Assembly (NCBI GenBank): GCA_013299045.1
Contig: JAAFJX010000007.1
Span: 62,001-126,000 of the forward strand
DNA: 64,000 bases
Direction: 5' to 3'
DNA from: Cytophagales bacterium
GTDB taxonomy: Bacteria; Bacteroidota; Bacteroidia; Cytophagales; Bernardetiaceae
Below the pieces are notes generated by a model, which saw nothing but the letters and a program-made list of their open reading frames with translations, was not told the DNA's origin and searched no databases. A program made the position numbers and the translations under genes. Shown piece by piece: positions 1-9,943 of the stretch; position 1 is the stretch's first letter, and every line of letters starts with the position of its first letter.

Positions 1-383
1 TGCCAGCTGGCTCTAACAATGTTTTCACTGCTTATTTGCAAGGGCTGGTGGCTTATCAGCACATCATGAGCAGACTCCCGCTCTGTAAATGCCAATATTT
101 TAAGCTCTGGGCTGTCTTCGCTTGGCATATCTTTGGCGCTATGAACGGCAATATCTATGCTGTCTTGCCGCAGAGCAGTTTCAAGTTCGGCAGTAAAAAT
201 ACCTTTAGAGCCTATTTTAGCAATATTGGTATCCATTTTTACATCTCCTATGGTTTCAAACAACACAAGCTCAGTGTTGTAGCCTGCGCTTTTTAGGCTT
301 TTGGCTACATCTTCGGCCTGCCAGAGTGCAAGCGGGCTTTTTCTAGTCCCAATTTTGATATTTTTTTTAAAATTTGAATCCAT
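1..383 (-). CDS. hemC: Hydroxymethylbilane synthase (porphobilinogen deaminase), 5' part only
   Basis: Condenses four porphobilinogen units into hydroxymethylbilane in cytosolic haem synthesis. Translating the minus strand from position 383 gives the family N-terminus: IGTRKSPLALWQAEDV near residues 10-25, GSKGIFTAELE near 60, and the conserved VHSAKDMPS near 80. The reading frame stays open to base 1, so the dipyrromethane-cofactor cysteine and C-terminal domain lie outside the window. Another in-frame ATG is at 404. A CAAATTTA at 424-431 (TAAATTTG on the minus strand, a Bacteroidota -7 element) would place the transcript start near 417, which fits the 383 start better. The gene is transcribed away from groES; no neighbour is visible on its far side. 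Identification is firm; only the start is uncertain. Confidence 0.93.
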   Translation of the reverse strand, partial: MDSNFKKNIKIGTRKSPLALWQAEDVAKSLKSAGYNTELVLFETIGDVKMDTNIAKIGSKGIFTAELETALRQDSIDIAVHSAKDMPSEDSPELKILAFTERESAHDVLISHQPLQISSENIVRASW

Positions 384-1160
384 TTTGGCGTGTATTATGC
401 CCATCAAAGCAATTTTTAGTCCGCAAATTTAGTGTTTCTATGCGAATGTAATAAACAAGTCAAAATATTTATAGTAATGGCAGGTAATCCTAAAGAAGAG
501 CTTATAACATTGTTTAAACCTATTTTAGTATGGATTGTCAGTTGTTTGATTGTCCTTGAATATACATCTAAAATTTTCATTATCATCAAGTTAAAGAAGA
601 ATTTTATCTTTAAAACCTCTTAGGTTAGTCTATTTTATAAAAAAATTGGCAAAACATTCAATTTATCCCTAAGACAGACTGGTTATAAGAACTTCAGATT
701 CATCTGATATGTCTTGCAAAGCCTTTCTAGGGACGAACAATCACTAAAAAACACAGGGGCGCGAATAATCTCAGCATAGAAGATGGAAAATGAAGCAAAA
801 GAGACGATACCAATTTGAAAATTTACCCAAAGTCATTAGAAAATTCCAACCGACTACACAAAAGTAAGTGCCCACAAGAATATTCCAAAAGCAAAATTCA
901 AAAATTTACAAAAAAAGAGAAGCATTTTCTGCCAAAACGTGAGTACAGTCCTGACAATTAGTCATCTTTTTTGCACGTTTTTTGCACTCCAAACGAAGCA
1001 AACTGCCATTTTTGCGGCTATATGCAGCGTTTAAGGACTTGGCACACAAAGTGCTAATTTTGTATTGGACTAAGAACCCACCGCCTAAATCCATTTGCGG
1101 TATTCTTTAACCTAGAAAGTTTATCTATTCACCAAACGACCTAAAAAACGTTTACGAGTC
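384..1160. other. Intergenic region hemC-groES, no gene recognised
   Basis: About 780 bases between divergent hemC and groES. It is AT-rich and holds only short, unconvincing frames (for example 432-623, 63 codons, low-complexity and hydrophobic). I found no tRNA-like or other structured RNA. The two ends carry the candidate promoters for hemC (424-431) and groES (1055-1062). The middle shows nothing I can name. Confidence 0.6.
1030..1062 (+). promoter_or_regulatory. Candidate groESL promoter with overlapping short palindrome
   Basis: TAATTTTG at 1055-1062 matches the Bacteroidota -7 consensus TAnnTTTG, with TTTA at 1030-1033 in the -33 position (21-base spacer). An inverted repeat, TTGGCAC (1039-1045) and GTGCTAA (1051-1057), overlaps the -7 element. 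Its arms resemble the outer part of the CIRCE heat-shock operator, but the spacing is far too short for a canonical CIRCE, so an operator role is inference. The leader to groES would be about 90 bases. Confidence 0.4.
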
Positions 1161-1439
1161 ATGTCTAATTTGAGTATCAAACCCTTAGCAGACCGCGTGC
1201 TGGTAGAACCAGCCGTAGCAGAAGAAAAAACAGCAGGAGGCATCATCATTCCTGACACCGCCAAAGAAAAACCACAACGTGGCAAAGTAGTAGCGGTGGG
1301 CAATGGCAAAAAAGATGAGCCAATGACCCTTAAAGTGGGCGACAGTGTGCTTTATGGCAAATATTCAGGCACCGAAATCACGGTTGAAGGCAAAGAATAC
1401 CTCATCATGCGTGAGTCTGATATTTACGCTGTCCTCTAG
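1161..1439 (+). CDS. groES: Co-chaperonin GroES (Hsp10)
   Basis: Seven-fold ring lid of the GroEL folding chamber in the cytosol. The 92-residue protein has the normal family length and signature: [10 protein letters not shown] at residues 7-16, the mobile loop [21 protein letters not shown] at about 21-41 that contacts GroEL, and a C-terminal [18 protein letters not shown] that closes the barrel. It is followed 93 bases later by groEL, the standard bicistronic arrangement. A TAnnTTTG promoter element and short palindrome lie about 100 bases upstream. There is no clear Shine-Dalgarno sequence, as usual in this phylum. Confidence 0.98.
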   Translation: MSNLSIKPLADRVLVEPAVAEEKTAGGIIIPDTAKEKPQRGKVVAVGNGKKDEPMTLKVGDSVLYGKYSGTEITVEGKEYLIMRESDIYAVL

Positions 1440-3173
<1,734 letters not shown>

Positions 3174-3195
3174 TCAAACCTCGCTGGCAACCCAT

Positions 3196-3231
3196 AAAAA
3201 AAGGCTGTTCCGAGAGGAGCGGCCTTTTTTT
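3196..3231 (+). terminator. Rho-independent terminator after groEL
   Basis: An A-run and GGCTGTTCC arm pairs through a GAGA loop with GGAGCGGCC followed by seven T's. With G-U pairs the stem is continuous through the A/T tracts. It lies 22 bases past the groEL stop. Confidence 0.9.
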
Positions 3232-3354
3232 ATGGCTCAGCATACCAAACAACACATCACTCAATAATTTTCGCCACTTTTTTTTCACTCACTCAAAACC
3301 AAAGAAGTCAAAATTAGTTGTTTATTTGCGAACCTAAAACTTAATTCTACGCCT

Positions 3355-4260
3355 ATGTCTCTGTTGTTTGATGATTTTGCAAGCTGGTCTGTGCATTGCC
3401 AAAATACTGGTGAAGCCCTCTGGCAGCCTGTTATGCGCTACGAAATAGAGCAAAGGGGGCGAACGGAAACTGAAATATGGGCTGGTGTGGCCAATGCTTA
3501 CCGCGTGATGAGCGAGGCTGTAGAAACTGGGCTGAATGACGACATGACCTCTCGTTCTGGCATGATTAACAACGGTGCTAAAAAAGTGTATAAAAGTCCT
3601 ATTGTTGTTCTTTCTGTTGAATTTCAGCAACTTATTGCACGTGCTTTGGCTGCTAAAGAAGTCAATTCTTGTATGGGGCGAATCGTAGCTGCACCCACAG
3701 CAGGTGCATCTGGCATTTTGCCAGGTACGCTTTACACCTTGCAAAAACAGCATAATCTCCCCGAACAACTCATTTTAGAAGGCTTGCTCGTAGCGGCTGG
3801 CGTGGCCCTTATTATAGAGCGTAATGCCTCTTTGGCTGGTGCGGTAGGTGGCTGTCAGGCAGAAACAGGTAGTGCGGCTGCTATGGCTTCGGCTGCTATT
3901 GTTTATTGCTTGGAAGGTTCTGTTACTCAAGCCTTCAATGCCGTAGCTATTACAGTACAATGTATGCTGGGCTTGGTTTGTGACCCGGTTGCCGGTTTGG
4001 TAGAAGTGCCTTGCGTGGTGCGCAATGCGAGTGCTGCTGCCATTGCCTATTCTTCTGCCCAAATAGCTCTGGCTGATGTGGACTCCGTCATTCCTGTAGA
4101 TGAGTGCATACACGCGCTTGGCGAAGTAGGCCAAAGCATGGAAACGCGCTACAAAGAAACAGCACTAGGTGGTCTTGCTGCTACGCCCACAGGCCAAAAA
4201 ATAGCCAAGAAAGTATTGATACACGACATAGACGTACTGCCCGATGAAGCGGCTAACTAG
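3355..4260 (+). CDS. sdaAA: L-serine dehydratase, iron-sulfur type, alpha (catalytic) subunit
   Basis: Deaminates L-serine to pyruvate and ammonia using a [4Fe-4S] cluster rather than PLP. The 301-residue protein has only the alpha domain: SRSGMINNG near residue 63, APTAGASGILPG near 113, GGCQAETGSAAAM near 161 and CDPVAGLVEVPC near 204. The Cys residues in these motifs are the expected cluster ligands. No beta subunit is next to it; in two-subunit enzymes the beta chain (sdaAB) must be elsewhere. The last 17 bases overlap the start of ldcA, so the two are probably translated together. A link between serine breakdown and wall recycling is possible but not shown by the sequence. Confidence 0.92.
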   Translation: MSLLFDDFASWSVHCQNTGEALWQPVMRYEIEQRGRTETEIWAGVANAYRVMSEAVETGLNDDMTSRSGMINNGAKKVYKSPIVVLSVEFQQLIARALAAKEVNSCMGRIVAAPTAGASGILPGTLYTLQKQHNLPEQLILEGLLVAAGVALIIERNASLAGAVGGCQAETGSAAAMASAAIVYCLEGSVTQAFNAVAITVQCMLGLVCDPVAGLVEVPCVVRNASAAAIAYSSAQIALADVDSVIPVDECIHALGEVGQSMETRYKETALGGLAATPTGQKIAKKVLIHDIDVLPDEAAN

Positions 4261-5167
4261 ACCGCCAGCCCTCCAAAAAGGCGATAAAATTGCATTGGTC
4301 ATGCCCGCAGGTTATGTGAAACCCGAGGTAATTTTGCGCAGCATGGACTTTTTTCACGAACACGGATACCTGCCTGTTGTCTTTCCTGATGCTTCGGTAG
4401 AAAGTTGCGATTTTTATCATTTTGCAGCGCCCGATGCCATTCGTGCAGAGGCTTTTGAGGCTGCTGTAGTATCTGATTGCGCTGCCATTTGGTGTGTTCG
4501 CGGTGGTTATGGCTGCATTCGTATTGCTGAAAGTCTGCAAAAAAGTATGGCAAAACTAGCTAAAAAGCCCAAGTGGCTCATTGGTTTTAGCGACATAACA
4601 TTTTTACATGGTTTGGCGCATCAGCAAGGGTTGCTGAGCATACATGGCCCTATGCCCAATGCAGTTTGGGCTGAGGGGAATGACCATTCTTATCTCTTAA
4701 AAAATATTTTAGAATTAATTTCGCAAAGAGACGCTGTAACTATCTCCTACGAAATGCCTTTTTTTGAAGAGAACAGAAAGAACAATGTGCCTGTAAGCGG
4801 CCGACTAATAGGAGGGAATTTATCTCTTTTGGTCAATACAATAGGCACGCCCTACCAAATGGACTATAACAACAGCATACTTTTTATAGAAGAAGTAGGA
4901 GAGCCGCTCTATAAAATTGACAGAATGCTGCACCATCTCTATTGGGCAGGCTGTTTAAGTAGCTTGGCAGGTCTAGTTATCGGCGATATGGATAAAGATT
5001 CTGTAGCAATCAGGGCTATTTTTAGCAATTTGCTCAAAAAACCTCAATATCCCATGGCTTTTGGTCTTTCGGTAGGCCATATTACTGACAATCAGCCTGT
5101 TTTGCACAGTGCGTGGGCAGAGTTGCACGTTACTACTCATGGAAGTACTCTACAGATGATGTTCTAA
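4244..5167 (+). CDS. ldcA: Muramoyltetrapeptide (LD-) carboxypeptidase, peptidase family S66
   Basis: Removes the terminal D-alanine from murein tetrapeptides during cell-wall recycling. The 307-residue protein carries the S66 triad in context: Ser116 in IGFSDIT, Glu216/217 in FIEEVGEP, and His279 in SVGHITDN. The N-terminal KGDKIALVMPAG and CVRGGYG motifs are also typical. No signal peptide is visible, so it should act in the cytosol on recycled muropeptides. It overlaps sdaAA by 17 bases and is the last gene of that unit. The start ATG is fixed by the family N-terminus. Confidence 0.93.
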   Translation: MKRLTRPPALQKGDKIALVMPAGYVKPEVILRSMDFFHEHGYLPVVFPDASVESCDFYHFAAPDAIRAEAFEAAVVSDCAAIWCVRGGYGCIRIAESLQKSMAKLAKKPKWLIGFSDITFLHGLAHQQGLLSIHGPMPNAVWAEGNDHSYLLKNILELISQRDAVTISYEMPFFEENRKNNVPVSGRLIGGNLSLLVNTIGTPYQMDYNNSILFIEEVGEPLYKIDRMLHHLYWAGCLSSLAGLVIGDMDKDSVAIRAIFSNLLKKPQYPMAFGLSVGHITDNQPVLHSAWAELHVTTHGSTLQMMF

Positions 5168-5482
5168 TTTTTTTTCTAAAAAGAATTTAAGTGTGCTTTT
5201 TATACACCTGAAAATCAATATTGAATCAAAAGAAGAGATAATTTAGCCACAGGGTCTATCAAAGGCTTTGAGATGACGGCCATGTAGCTATTTCTAAAGA
5301 AGTTTTGCTATGCTGTTTTTTGAACGTTCTTTTCTAGCCTGTGCGGTGTGTTGTTTGAGGATTCCCCGTGCAGCATTGCAGACCGCTAGAGCACCTGTAG
5401 TAAGCCTATCCATCTTCATACAAAAAAGGAAATAGATAGGGAGATGATTCTTTGAGGTATAAGTCATGGCCAAAGATATGGT
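5168..5482. other. Intergenic DNA before repeat copy A
   Basis: About 315 bases with no gene I can support. A 41-codon minus-strand frame (5294-5419) exists but has no recognised relative or translation signal. The stretch ends where repeat copy A begins. Confidence 0.5.
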
Positions 5483-6031
5483 TGATTAAAAACCGTCTTT
5501 TCCGCAGAGCTGCGGGGTTTTTGAACGAGAGCAAGCGCTTCAATTAACCTCTCTTGAGTCGTCAAAAAGCCCTTTTTGAGTTTTTTGAGTTCCAAACGCC
5601 CTCTTTTCACCTTTGTAGAGGCCATCTTCTCGCGTTTTCAAATAACTTTTTGCCAAATGCCTCATGTCTGGCCTTTTCAATATTTCTTCTTTTTCTACAA
5701 TTCTATTGGGGCGTTCCCGCTTCGCGGTCGTTCGTCTTTGGGCTTCGCTTTGCTTCGGTGCTACGCACTAAACCCGCCGCCTCTCTAACGCCAATACAGG
5801 CCAATAGACGTACTCAATAACAAAAAAAAGAGATAAAGCCGCAAACCAGCTTGATGCCTAAAAATTGCTTTTGTCCTATTTTGCCTTAGCCCTAGCACGA
5901 CCGTATCATAGCCGTATCATAGCCGTAGTTGGCCGTACTTTAAAAATAAAGCCCCTGTCTTAGAAAAATACAATTATTCGCTTCCTAAAACTTACATCTC
6001 TCAGAGAGGTTAATTAAGAGGTTGTTTTTTT
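5483..6031 (+). repeat. Dispersed noncoding repeat, copy A (full length)
   Basis: About 550 bases that recur almost throughout at 59630-60188 and in their 5' two-thirds at 27296-27630. Order of parts: a terminator-like hairpin (CCGCAG/CTGCGG followed by a T-run, about 5500-5521); the left arm AATTAACCTCTCT (5542-5554); a T-rich segment; the GC-rich 83-nt core (5709-5791); a 3' segment with two CCGTATCATAG units (5901-5922); and the right arm AGAGAGGTTAATT (6003-6015), an exact reverse complement of the left arm. Small frames inside are not conserved between copies, so I read it as noncoding. It lies just upstream of, and in the same orientation as, the TPR gene at 6145. It could be a nonautonomous mobile element or a structured RNA. 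Confidence 0.85.
5709..5791 (+). ncRNA. GC-rich structured core of repeat copy A
   Basis: 83 bases starting GGGCGTTCCCGC and ending CTCTCTAACGC, differing from the other two cores by a single base (T for C in the GCTTCGCT run). Ends can pair (GGCGTT/AACGCC). Inside, CCGC-TTC-GCGG and GTGC-TAC-GCAC form hairpins and GGG/CCC closes a branch around the latter, so a multibranch fold is likely. Typed as ncRNA because conservation and pairing suggest RNA; transcription is not shown. Confidence 0.4.
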
Positions 6032-6144
6032 TAATTCATCTTTTTTTTTAAATTGCGCTATCTACTGGTGTGGCCAGTACACTTGAACTGATAGATTTAT
6101 CTAATCGCCTAAATGTTTATGTATTTATGCTCCCAAAATGCGCT

Positions 6145-7575
6145 ATGAAAGCCCTTATCCTTACTTCATTCTTGTTTTTGTGGTTGAATACCAACACGTA
6201 TGCACAAGGCTTACTCGACGAAGAGGCTGTACGAAAAGCATTGGACACCACACGCGCCGAGTTAAATCTAAGCATTAATTTTAACTTTGGCGACAAGGAT
6301 ATAGCCGACCAGCCCCAACCCACCATAGCTGAAAAGCTAAAAAAGGCTGAGAATAACTTAAAAAGCAAGCCCAATAACATTGCAGACCTGCTTGTTTTGG
6401 CCGAAGATTTAAAAGATAGTACCAAGCGTATTCTTGTTCAGAACAAGACCGCCGCCATCTTAGATTCTATGTATGATGCCAATCCTAATGATTTTGATTG
6501 TGTGTTACAAAAAGCAAAACTTCTAAACATAAAAAAGGAGTATCAGGCGGCCGTGGATTGGTATGCCAAAGCACAAAACATTAACCCGAAGCGCTACGAA
6601 CCCTACGAAGCCGTAGGAACGCTCAATTTTTGGTTTGGTTACTATGAAGCTGCCCAAAGTATTTTTGGACAGAGCTTAGAAATGAATCCATACAGTATAC
6701 CGAGCTTGAACCTCCATGCTTTTTCAAATCTTATGACTGTTGTTGCGAGAGTGTCAGAAAATACTAACGAGTTTCCTGACTGGGATAAGACTTATATCAA
6801 CCATGTTTTAGAAAAGGGCACTCCCACACAAAAAAGCGAGGCAAAGATGCTGAATGAGCTAATGGACTTGACTTCTATCTTTTTGCAAAGTTTTTATAAT
6901 AGCACTCTAAACAACATAGATTTTGACAATATCACTTTACAAAAGTTGTTCACGCTGGGCACAGCGACCAAAAGCAGAGTCAATGAGCTTGAAACCTTTT
7001 TTATGGAAAAGCTAAAACAAAAAAAGCGCTCTCATCAGCACGCGGTAGCTGCCCATGCCTTAGCTTTTACGGCACTCTTACAGCATGACAGCAAAAAAGC
7101 AGTCAAGTTTTTTAGAACAGCCATTGCTTTGGATAAACAAAGCGCGATGCCTTACCGTAACTTAGCCTTTTATTATGCCAGTTTAGAACGAAACCTACCT
7201 CAAGCAATAGAGACCATGAGCCTGAAGGTACGCGAGCTACCCGAAGCAGAAGACTACAAAATATTGGCCTCTATTTCGTATAAACAAAAAAATTATAGTG
7301 CTGCCAATGATTATGCTGATAAAGGCTTGGCAATAGGAAATCTGACAGACCTACACTATCTGAAAGGCATATTGGCTTTGCACAAGGAAGAATATGATTT
7401 AGCCACGCAGCATTTGCTCAGCACAAACAAAGACGGACGCGAACTCTACGCGCTTGGTCTTATTGCGGCCAAACAGAAAAAATGGGGTGAATTTGAGGGC
7501 TACATGGAGGCTGCTCAGGCCAAAGAATACGAAAAGGCTTCTAAAGTATTGACTATCTATTATCAAAAACGATAG
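6145..7575 (+). CDS. Exported TPR-repeat protein
   Basis: I chose the ATG at 6145 because it begins a clean signal peptide (MKALILTSFLFLWLNTNTYAQ, cut after TYA); the frame is open back to 6070 but the extra 25 residues would bury the signal. The mature part (about 455 residues) consists of helical repeats of the tetratricopeptide kind: AAVDWYAKAQNINPKRYEPYEAVG near residues 155-180, AAQSIFGQSLEMNPYSI, AVKFFRTAIALDKQSAMPYRNLAFYYA, and several C-terminal repeats. TPRs are protein-binding scaffolds, so it probably acts in the periplasm or at the outer membrane; the partner is unknown. Repeat copy A ends about 110 bases upstream. It is convergent with the nucleotidase gene, leaving 12 bases between stops. 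Confidence 0.75.
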   Translation: MKALILTSFLFLWLNTNTYAQGLLDEEAVRKALDTTRAELNLSINFNFGDKDIADQPQPTIAEKLKKAENNLKSKPNNIADLLVLAEDLKDSTKRILVQNKTAAILDSMYDANPNDFDCVLQKAKLLNIKKEYQAAVDWYAKAQNINPKRYEPYEAVGTLNFWFGYYEAAQSIFGQSLEMNPYSIPSLNLHAFSNLMTVVARVSENTNEFPDWDKTYINHVLEKGTPTQKSEAKMLNELMDLTSIFLQSFYNSTLNNIDFDNITLQKLFTLGTATKSRVNELETFFMEKLKQKKRSHQHAVAAHALAFTALLQHDSKKAVKFFRTAIALDKQSAMPYRNLAFYYASLERNLPQAIETMSLKVRELPEAEDYKILASISYKQKNYSAANDYADKGLAIGNLTDLHYLKGILALHKEEYDLATQHLLSTNKDGRELYALGLIAAKQKKWGEFEGYMEAAQAKEYEKASKVLTIYYQKR

Positions 7576-7587
7576 TGAGTGGGTAGT

Positions 7588-9117
7588 TCAGATTCCCTTC
7601 TGGGTTCGCAAATAGCTGATAAGGGTTTTCCTGATGTCTTTATGGTTTTCTTGGAGAGGATACACCTTCAAAACACCTTTGTTTTGGGGAGTAAGAAACG
7701 CCATACCTTTTTCTTGCCCTGTTAGTAAAAAGTCATTAAGGACGAGCGTATAAACTTTTTGTGCTTGAATAGGCGCTCCACGCACTGTCCATATTTGCGC
7801 CTTAGCGTCCCAAGCCACATATTTTTGTTGTAGGTAGCCGCCCGTACCATTGTTCTTTTCGCTTGCATCAAGAATTTGAGTGAGTAAACTGCCCTTCAAA
7901 CTAATGCGCTTGAAACTTCCGCCAAAAGGCAAAAGGCGTAATACGTCGTATTGGGTAATGCTCTCATGCAGCACATCGTCTAGCCTAATGCTACCGCTTC
8001 CTAGAAAAAAAACATCAGTAGCCGGCATATTCGCTTCCATAGCTGCAATAATCAGTTCGCCAGCATTGGTTTGACGGCTTCTTACAACAGCTTCTTGGGC
8101 CTCAATAGGCGTTTTGATTTGGCACAAAAATTCATCAGGCATAAAGCCCTGTGTGCGTAAGGCAGAATCAGCCATTTTTTTCCATATACCGACTTGCGCT
8201 GCAGCAGCTGGGTCTTCGGCTATGCGCGTTCCAACGACCACTTTTTGAGAGACAATGCTCAGCTTTTTGCTTGAGAGCTGATATGTGCAGCGGTGTATGT
8301 AGGCTGTACGGGCGTTGGCATCAGCCTTGACGATGCGGGTATTGCCTTCACGCACTTCCATTGCGTTGTGGTCGTGCCCCCCCATGAGAAGCGGAATGGA
8401 CGGAAATTTTTGAGCATAAGCCTTATCCTCGGCTATATTGAGGTGTGTAAGCGCAAAAACAAGGTCTGCTTGCCCATCTAATTTTTTGAGTTCTTGCTCA
8501 GTAGCCAAATTATAGTCAGTGTAGTGGACGTGCGGCTTTTTGTTAAAAGGTATAGTTATACCCAAAACAGCTAAATTCATAGATGCGCTGTTATCGGGCG
8601 TTGTTATCTTCCAAATATAATTTGTACCGAAATCTTTACCATTTTTATCTTTGAAAGCTTGAACTTTGGGTTTGGTGCTGTCGCCGGCTTGATGGAAGGT
8701 GTTTGTGGCTACCCAAGAAAAGTTAGATTCTTTAATTCGCTCCAAGAGCTCTTCTTCTTTTATGTCAAACTCGTGGTTGCCGAATATGGCAAGGTCCAGA
8801 CCAGCAGCATTGAGTGCAGCCACCATTTGCTTACCTTTAAGCTTTTCCCCATTGATTTCTACATTGCCAAGCATTGAAGGGCTTAGAAAATCGCCACTAA
8901 GAACGAGTATCGTATTTGGATTTTCAGCCAAAAGCTGTTTTTTTATTGTCGCTATCCGTGCCAGACCGCCATATCGCCCGTTCGCAATCGGTGCAATTTC
9001 ATACACATCATTGATTTGCAGGATATTGAAGCTAATGGCTTCGTGCTTTGTGCTACAAGTGGTAGAAAAAAGCAGGCATAGCCCTACTAGGAAATAGCGT
9101 AAAAAAAATTGCCGCAT
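7588..9117 (-). CDS. 5'-nucleotidase / metallophosphatase lipoprotein
   Basis: Hydrolyses nucleotides or related phosphoesters outside the cytoplasm. The start at 9117 (MRQFFLRYFLVGLCLLFSTTC) gives a lipoprotein-type signal with Cys21; the open frame reaches 9303, but that extension lacks family similarity. Metal-binding motifs follow in order: LQINDVYEI, VLSGDFLSPS, IFGNHEFD and MGGHDHN, covering the N-terminal calcineurin-like domain (about residues 30-270). The C-terminal half (VRSRQTNAGELIIAAMEA, FLGSGSIRLDD, LPFGGSFKRISLKG) is the 5'-nucleotidase substrate domain. 509 residues is a normal length. The gene is monocistronic and divergent from nuoJ. Exact substrate cannot be read from sequence. 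Confidence 0.88.
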   Translation of the reverse strand: MRQFFLRYFLVGLCLLFSTTCSTKHEAISFNILQINDVYEIAPIANGRYGGLARIATIKKQLLAENPNTILVLSGDFLSPSMLGNVEINGEKLKGKQMVAALNAAGLDLAIFGNHEFDIKEEELLERIKESNFSWVATNTFHQAGDSTKPKVQAFKDKNGKDFGTNYIWKITTPDNSASMNLAVLGITIPFNKKPHVHYTDYNLATEQELKKLDGQADLVFALTHLNIAEDKAYAQKFPSIPLLMGGHDHNAMEVREGNTRIVKADANARTAYIHRCTYQLSSKKLSIVSQKVVVGTRIAEDPAAAAQVGIWKKMADSALRTQGFMPDEFLCQIKTPIEAQEAVVRSRQTNAGELIIAAMEANMPATDVFFLGSGSIRLDDVLHESITQYDVLRLLPFGGSFKRISLKGSLLTQILDASEKNNGTGGYLQQKYVAWDAKAQIWTVRGAPIQAQKVYTLVLNDFLLTGQEKGMAFLTPQNKGVLKVYPLQENHKDIRKTLISYLRTQKGI

Positions 9118-9295
9118 GGTGCTGATATGAGGTTCAAAATACAAGAAAAGAATGGTGTGATTCTTAATTAAGTCAAAGCGGCCTGTTACAATGCGTATTA
9201 GGCCAGCAAAATAACAGTTTTTTGGGCTGTAATCATAAAAACCAAAGGTAAGTTTCAAAAAAAGCATAAAAAATGCCAAAAAACTTTTAAAGAGG

Positions 9296-9326
9296 TTTTG
9301 CAAAGCAAATGCTTTGTTTAATTTTG
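9296..9326 (+). promoter_or_regulatory. Promoter for nuoJKL
   Basis: TTTG (9297-9300), an 18-base spacer, then TAATTTTG (9319-9326). This matches the Bacteroidota TTTG-N19-TAnnTTTG pattern closely. Transcription would begin near 9333, about 20 bases before the first nuoJ start codon. Confidence 0.65.
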
Positions 9327-9352
9327 TGCGTTACGAAGCATAGGCTTCTCAC

Positions 9353-9895
9353 ATGAATTTACGCAACGTTCTGATTATGCCTTTCTTAGCAGATAAACTC
9401 TTCTATTTTCTGACCTTCGTGGCGCTACTGAGTGCGCTTTTAGTGGTTTTTTCTAAAAAACCCATGCGCAGCGTGTTGTTTCTTATCATCACGTTTTTTT
9501 GCTTGTCTGGTCATTATGTATTGCTGAACGCACAATTTTTGGCAGCGGTTAATCTTATCGTTTATGCAGGTGCTATTATGGTACTTTTCTTGTTTACGAT
9601 TATGTTCTTGAACTTAAAAAGTGATGTGGTGGATAAGCGCAGCGTGCTAACACAGCTTACAGCCACTATTTCGGGTGGTATCATGCTCGTTCTCATGGTA
9701 GCACTTTTGCGTCAAGCTGAAATTACAGTCATTAAAGAAGGCGTGGACGGTAGCGTAGGCTTGGTAGAATCTTTAGGAAAAGTACTTTTCCGCGATTTTC
9801 TTCTCCCTTTTGAACTCGCTTCAGTACTCTTTTTGACTGCTATGGTAGGTGCTGTTATGCTCGGAAAGCGCGATGCTGGCGATAAAGTTATTTAA
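9353..9895 (+). CDS. nuoJ: NADH-quinone oxidoreductase (complex I) subunit J
   Basis: Membrane-arm subunit of respiratory complex I. The 180-residue chain has about five hydrophobic segments, the family's AVNLIVYAGAIMVLFLFTIMFLNL (TM3, with the pi-bulge region) near residues 62-85, and a final FELASVLFLTAMVGAVMLGKRD. An internal ATG at 9377 gives MPFLADKLFYFL and may be the true start, since relatives begin close to the first membrane segment. It is followed 48 bases later by nuoK and then nuoL. The usual upstream subunits (A-I) are not beside it. Confidence 0.93.
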   Translation: MNLRNVLIMPFLADKLFYFLTFVALLSALLVVFSKKPMRSVLFLIITFFCLSGHYVLLNAQFLAAVNLIVYAGAIMVLFLFTIMFLNLKSDVVDKRSVLTQLTATISGGIMLVLMVALLRQAEITVIKEGVDGSVGLVESLGKVLFRDFLLPFELASVLFLTAMVGAVMLGKRDAGDKVI

Positions 9896-9943
9896 ACAAA
9901 ACATTTTGTGTACAAGCGCAATAGGGCTTTAAATTATAAAAAA

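Noticed and set aside
432-623. 63-codon plus-strand frame after hemC
   Set aside because: Low-complexity hydrophobic and Lys-rich sequence, and overlaps the hemC promoter region. No recognised family.
1039-1057. CIRCE operator before groES
   Set aside because: Arms are only partly similar and the spacing is 5 instead of the CIRCE spacing; kept only as a generic palindrome.
906-1094. 62-codon minus-strand frame before groES
   Set aside because: Overlaps the likely groES promoter; composition not protein-like; no family motif.
5294-5419. 41-codon minus-strand frame, Ala/Lys/Arg-rich
   Set aside because: Short, no recognised relative and no promoter element; cannot be told from chance.
5554-5820. 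Frames of 70-88 codons inside repeat copy A
   Set aside because: They run through the GC-rich core but are not kept in copies B and C, where changes outside the core break the frames; the repeat is better read as noncoding.
5483-6031. Group II intron, retron or IscB/TnpB-associated RNA as an explanation of the repeat
   Set aside because: No reverse transcriptase or nuclease gene is near any copy and the group II domain V pattern was not seen.
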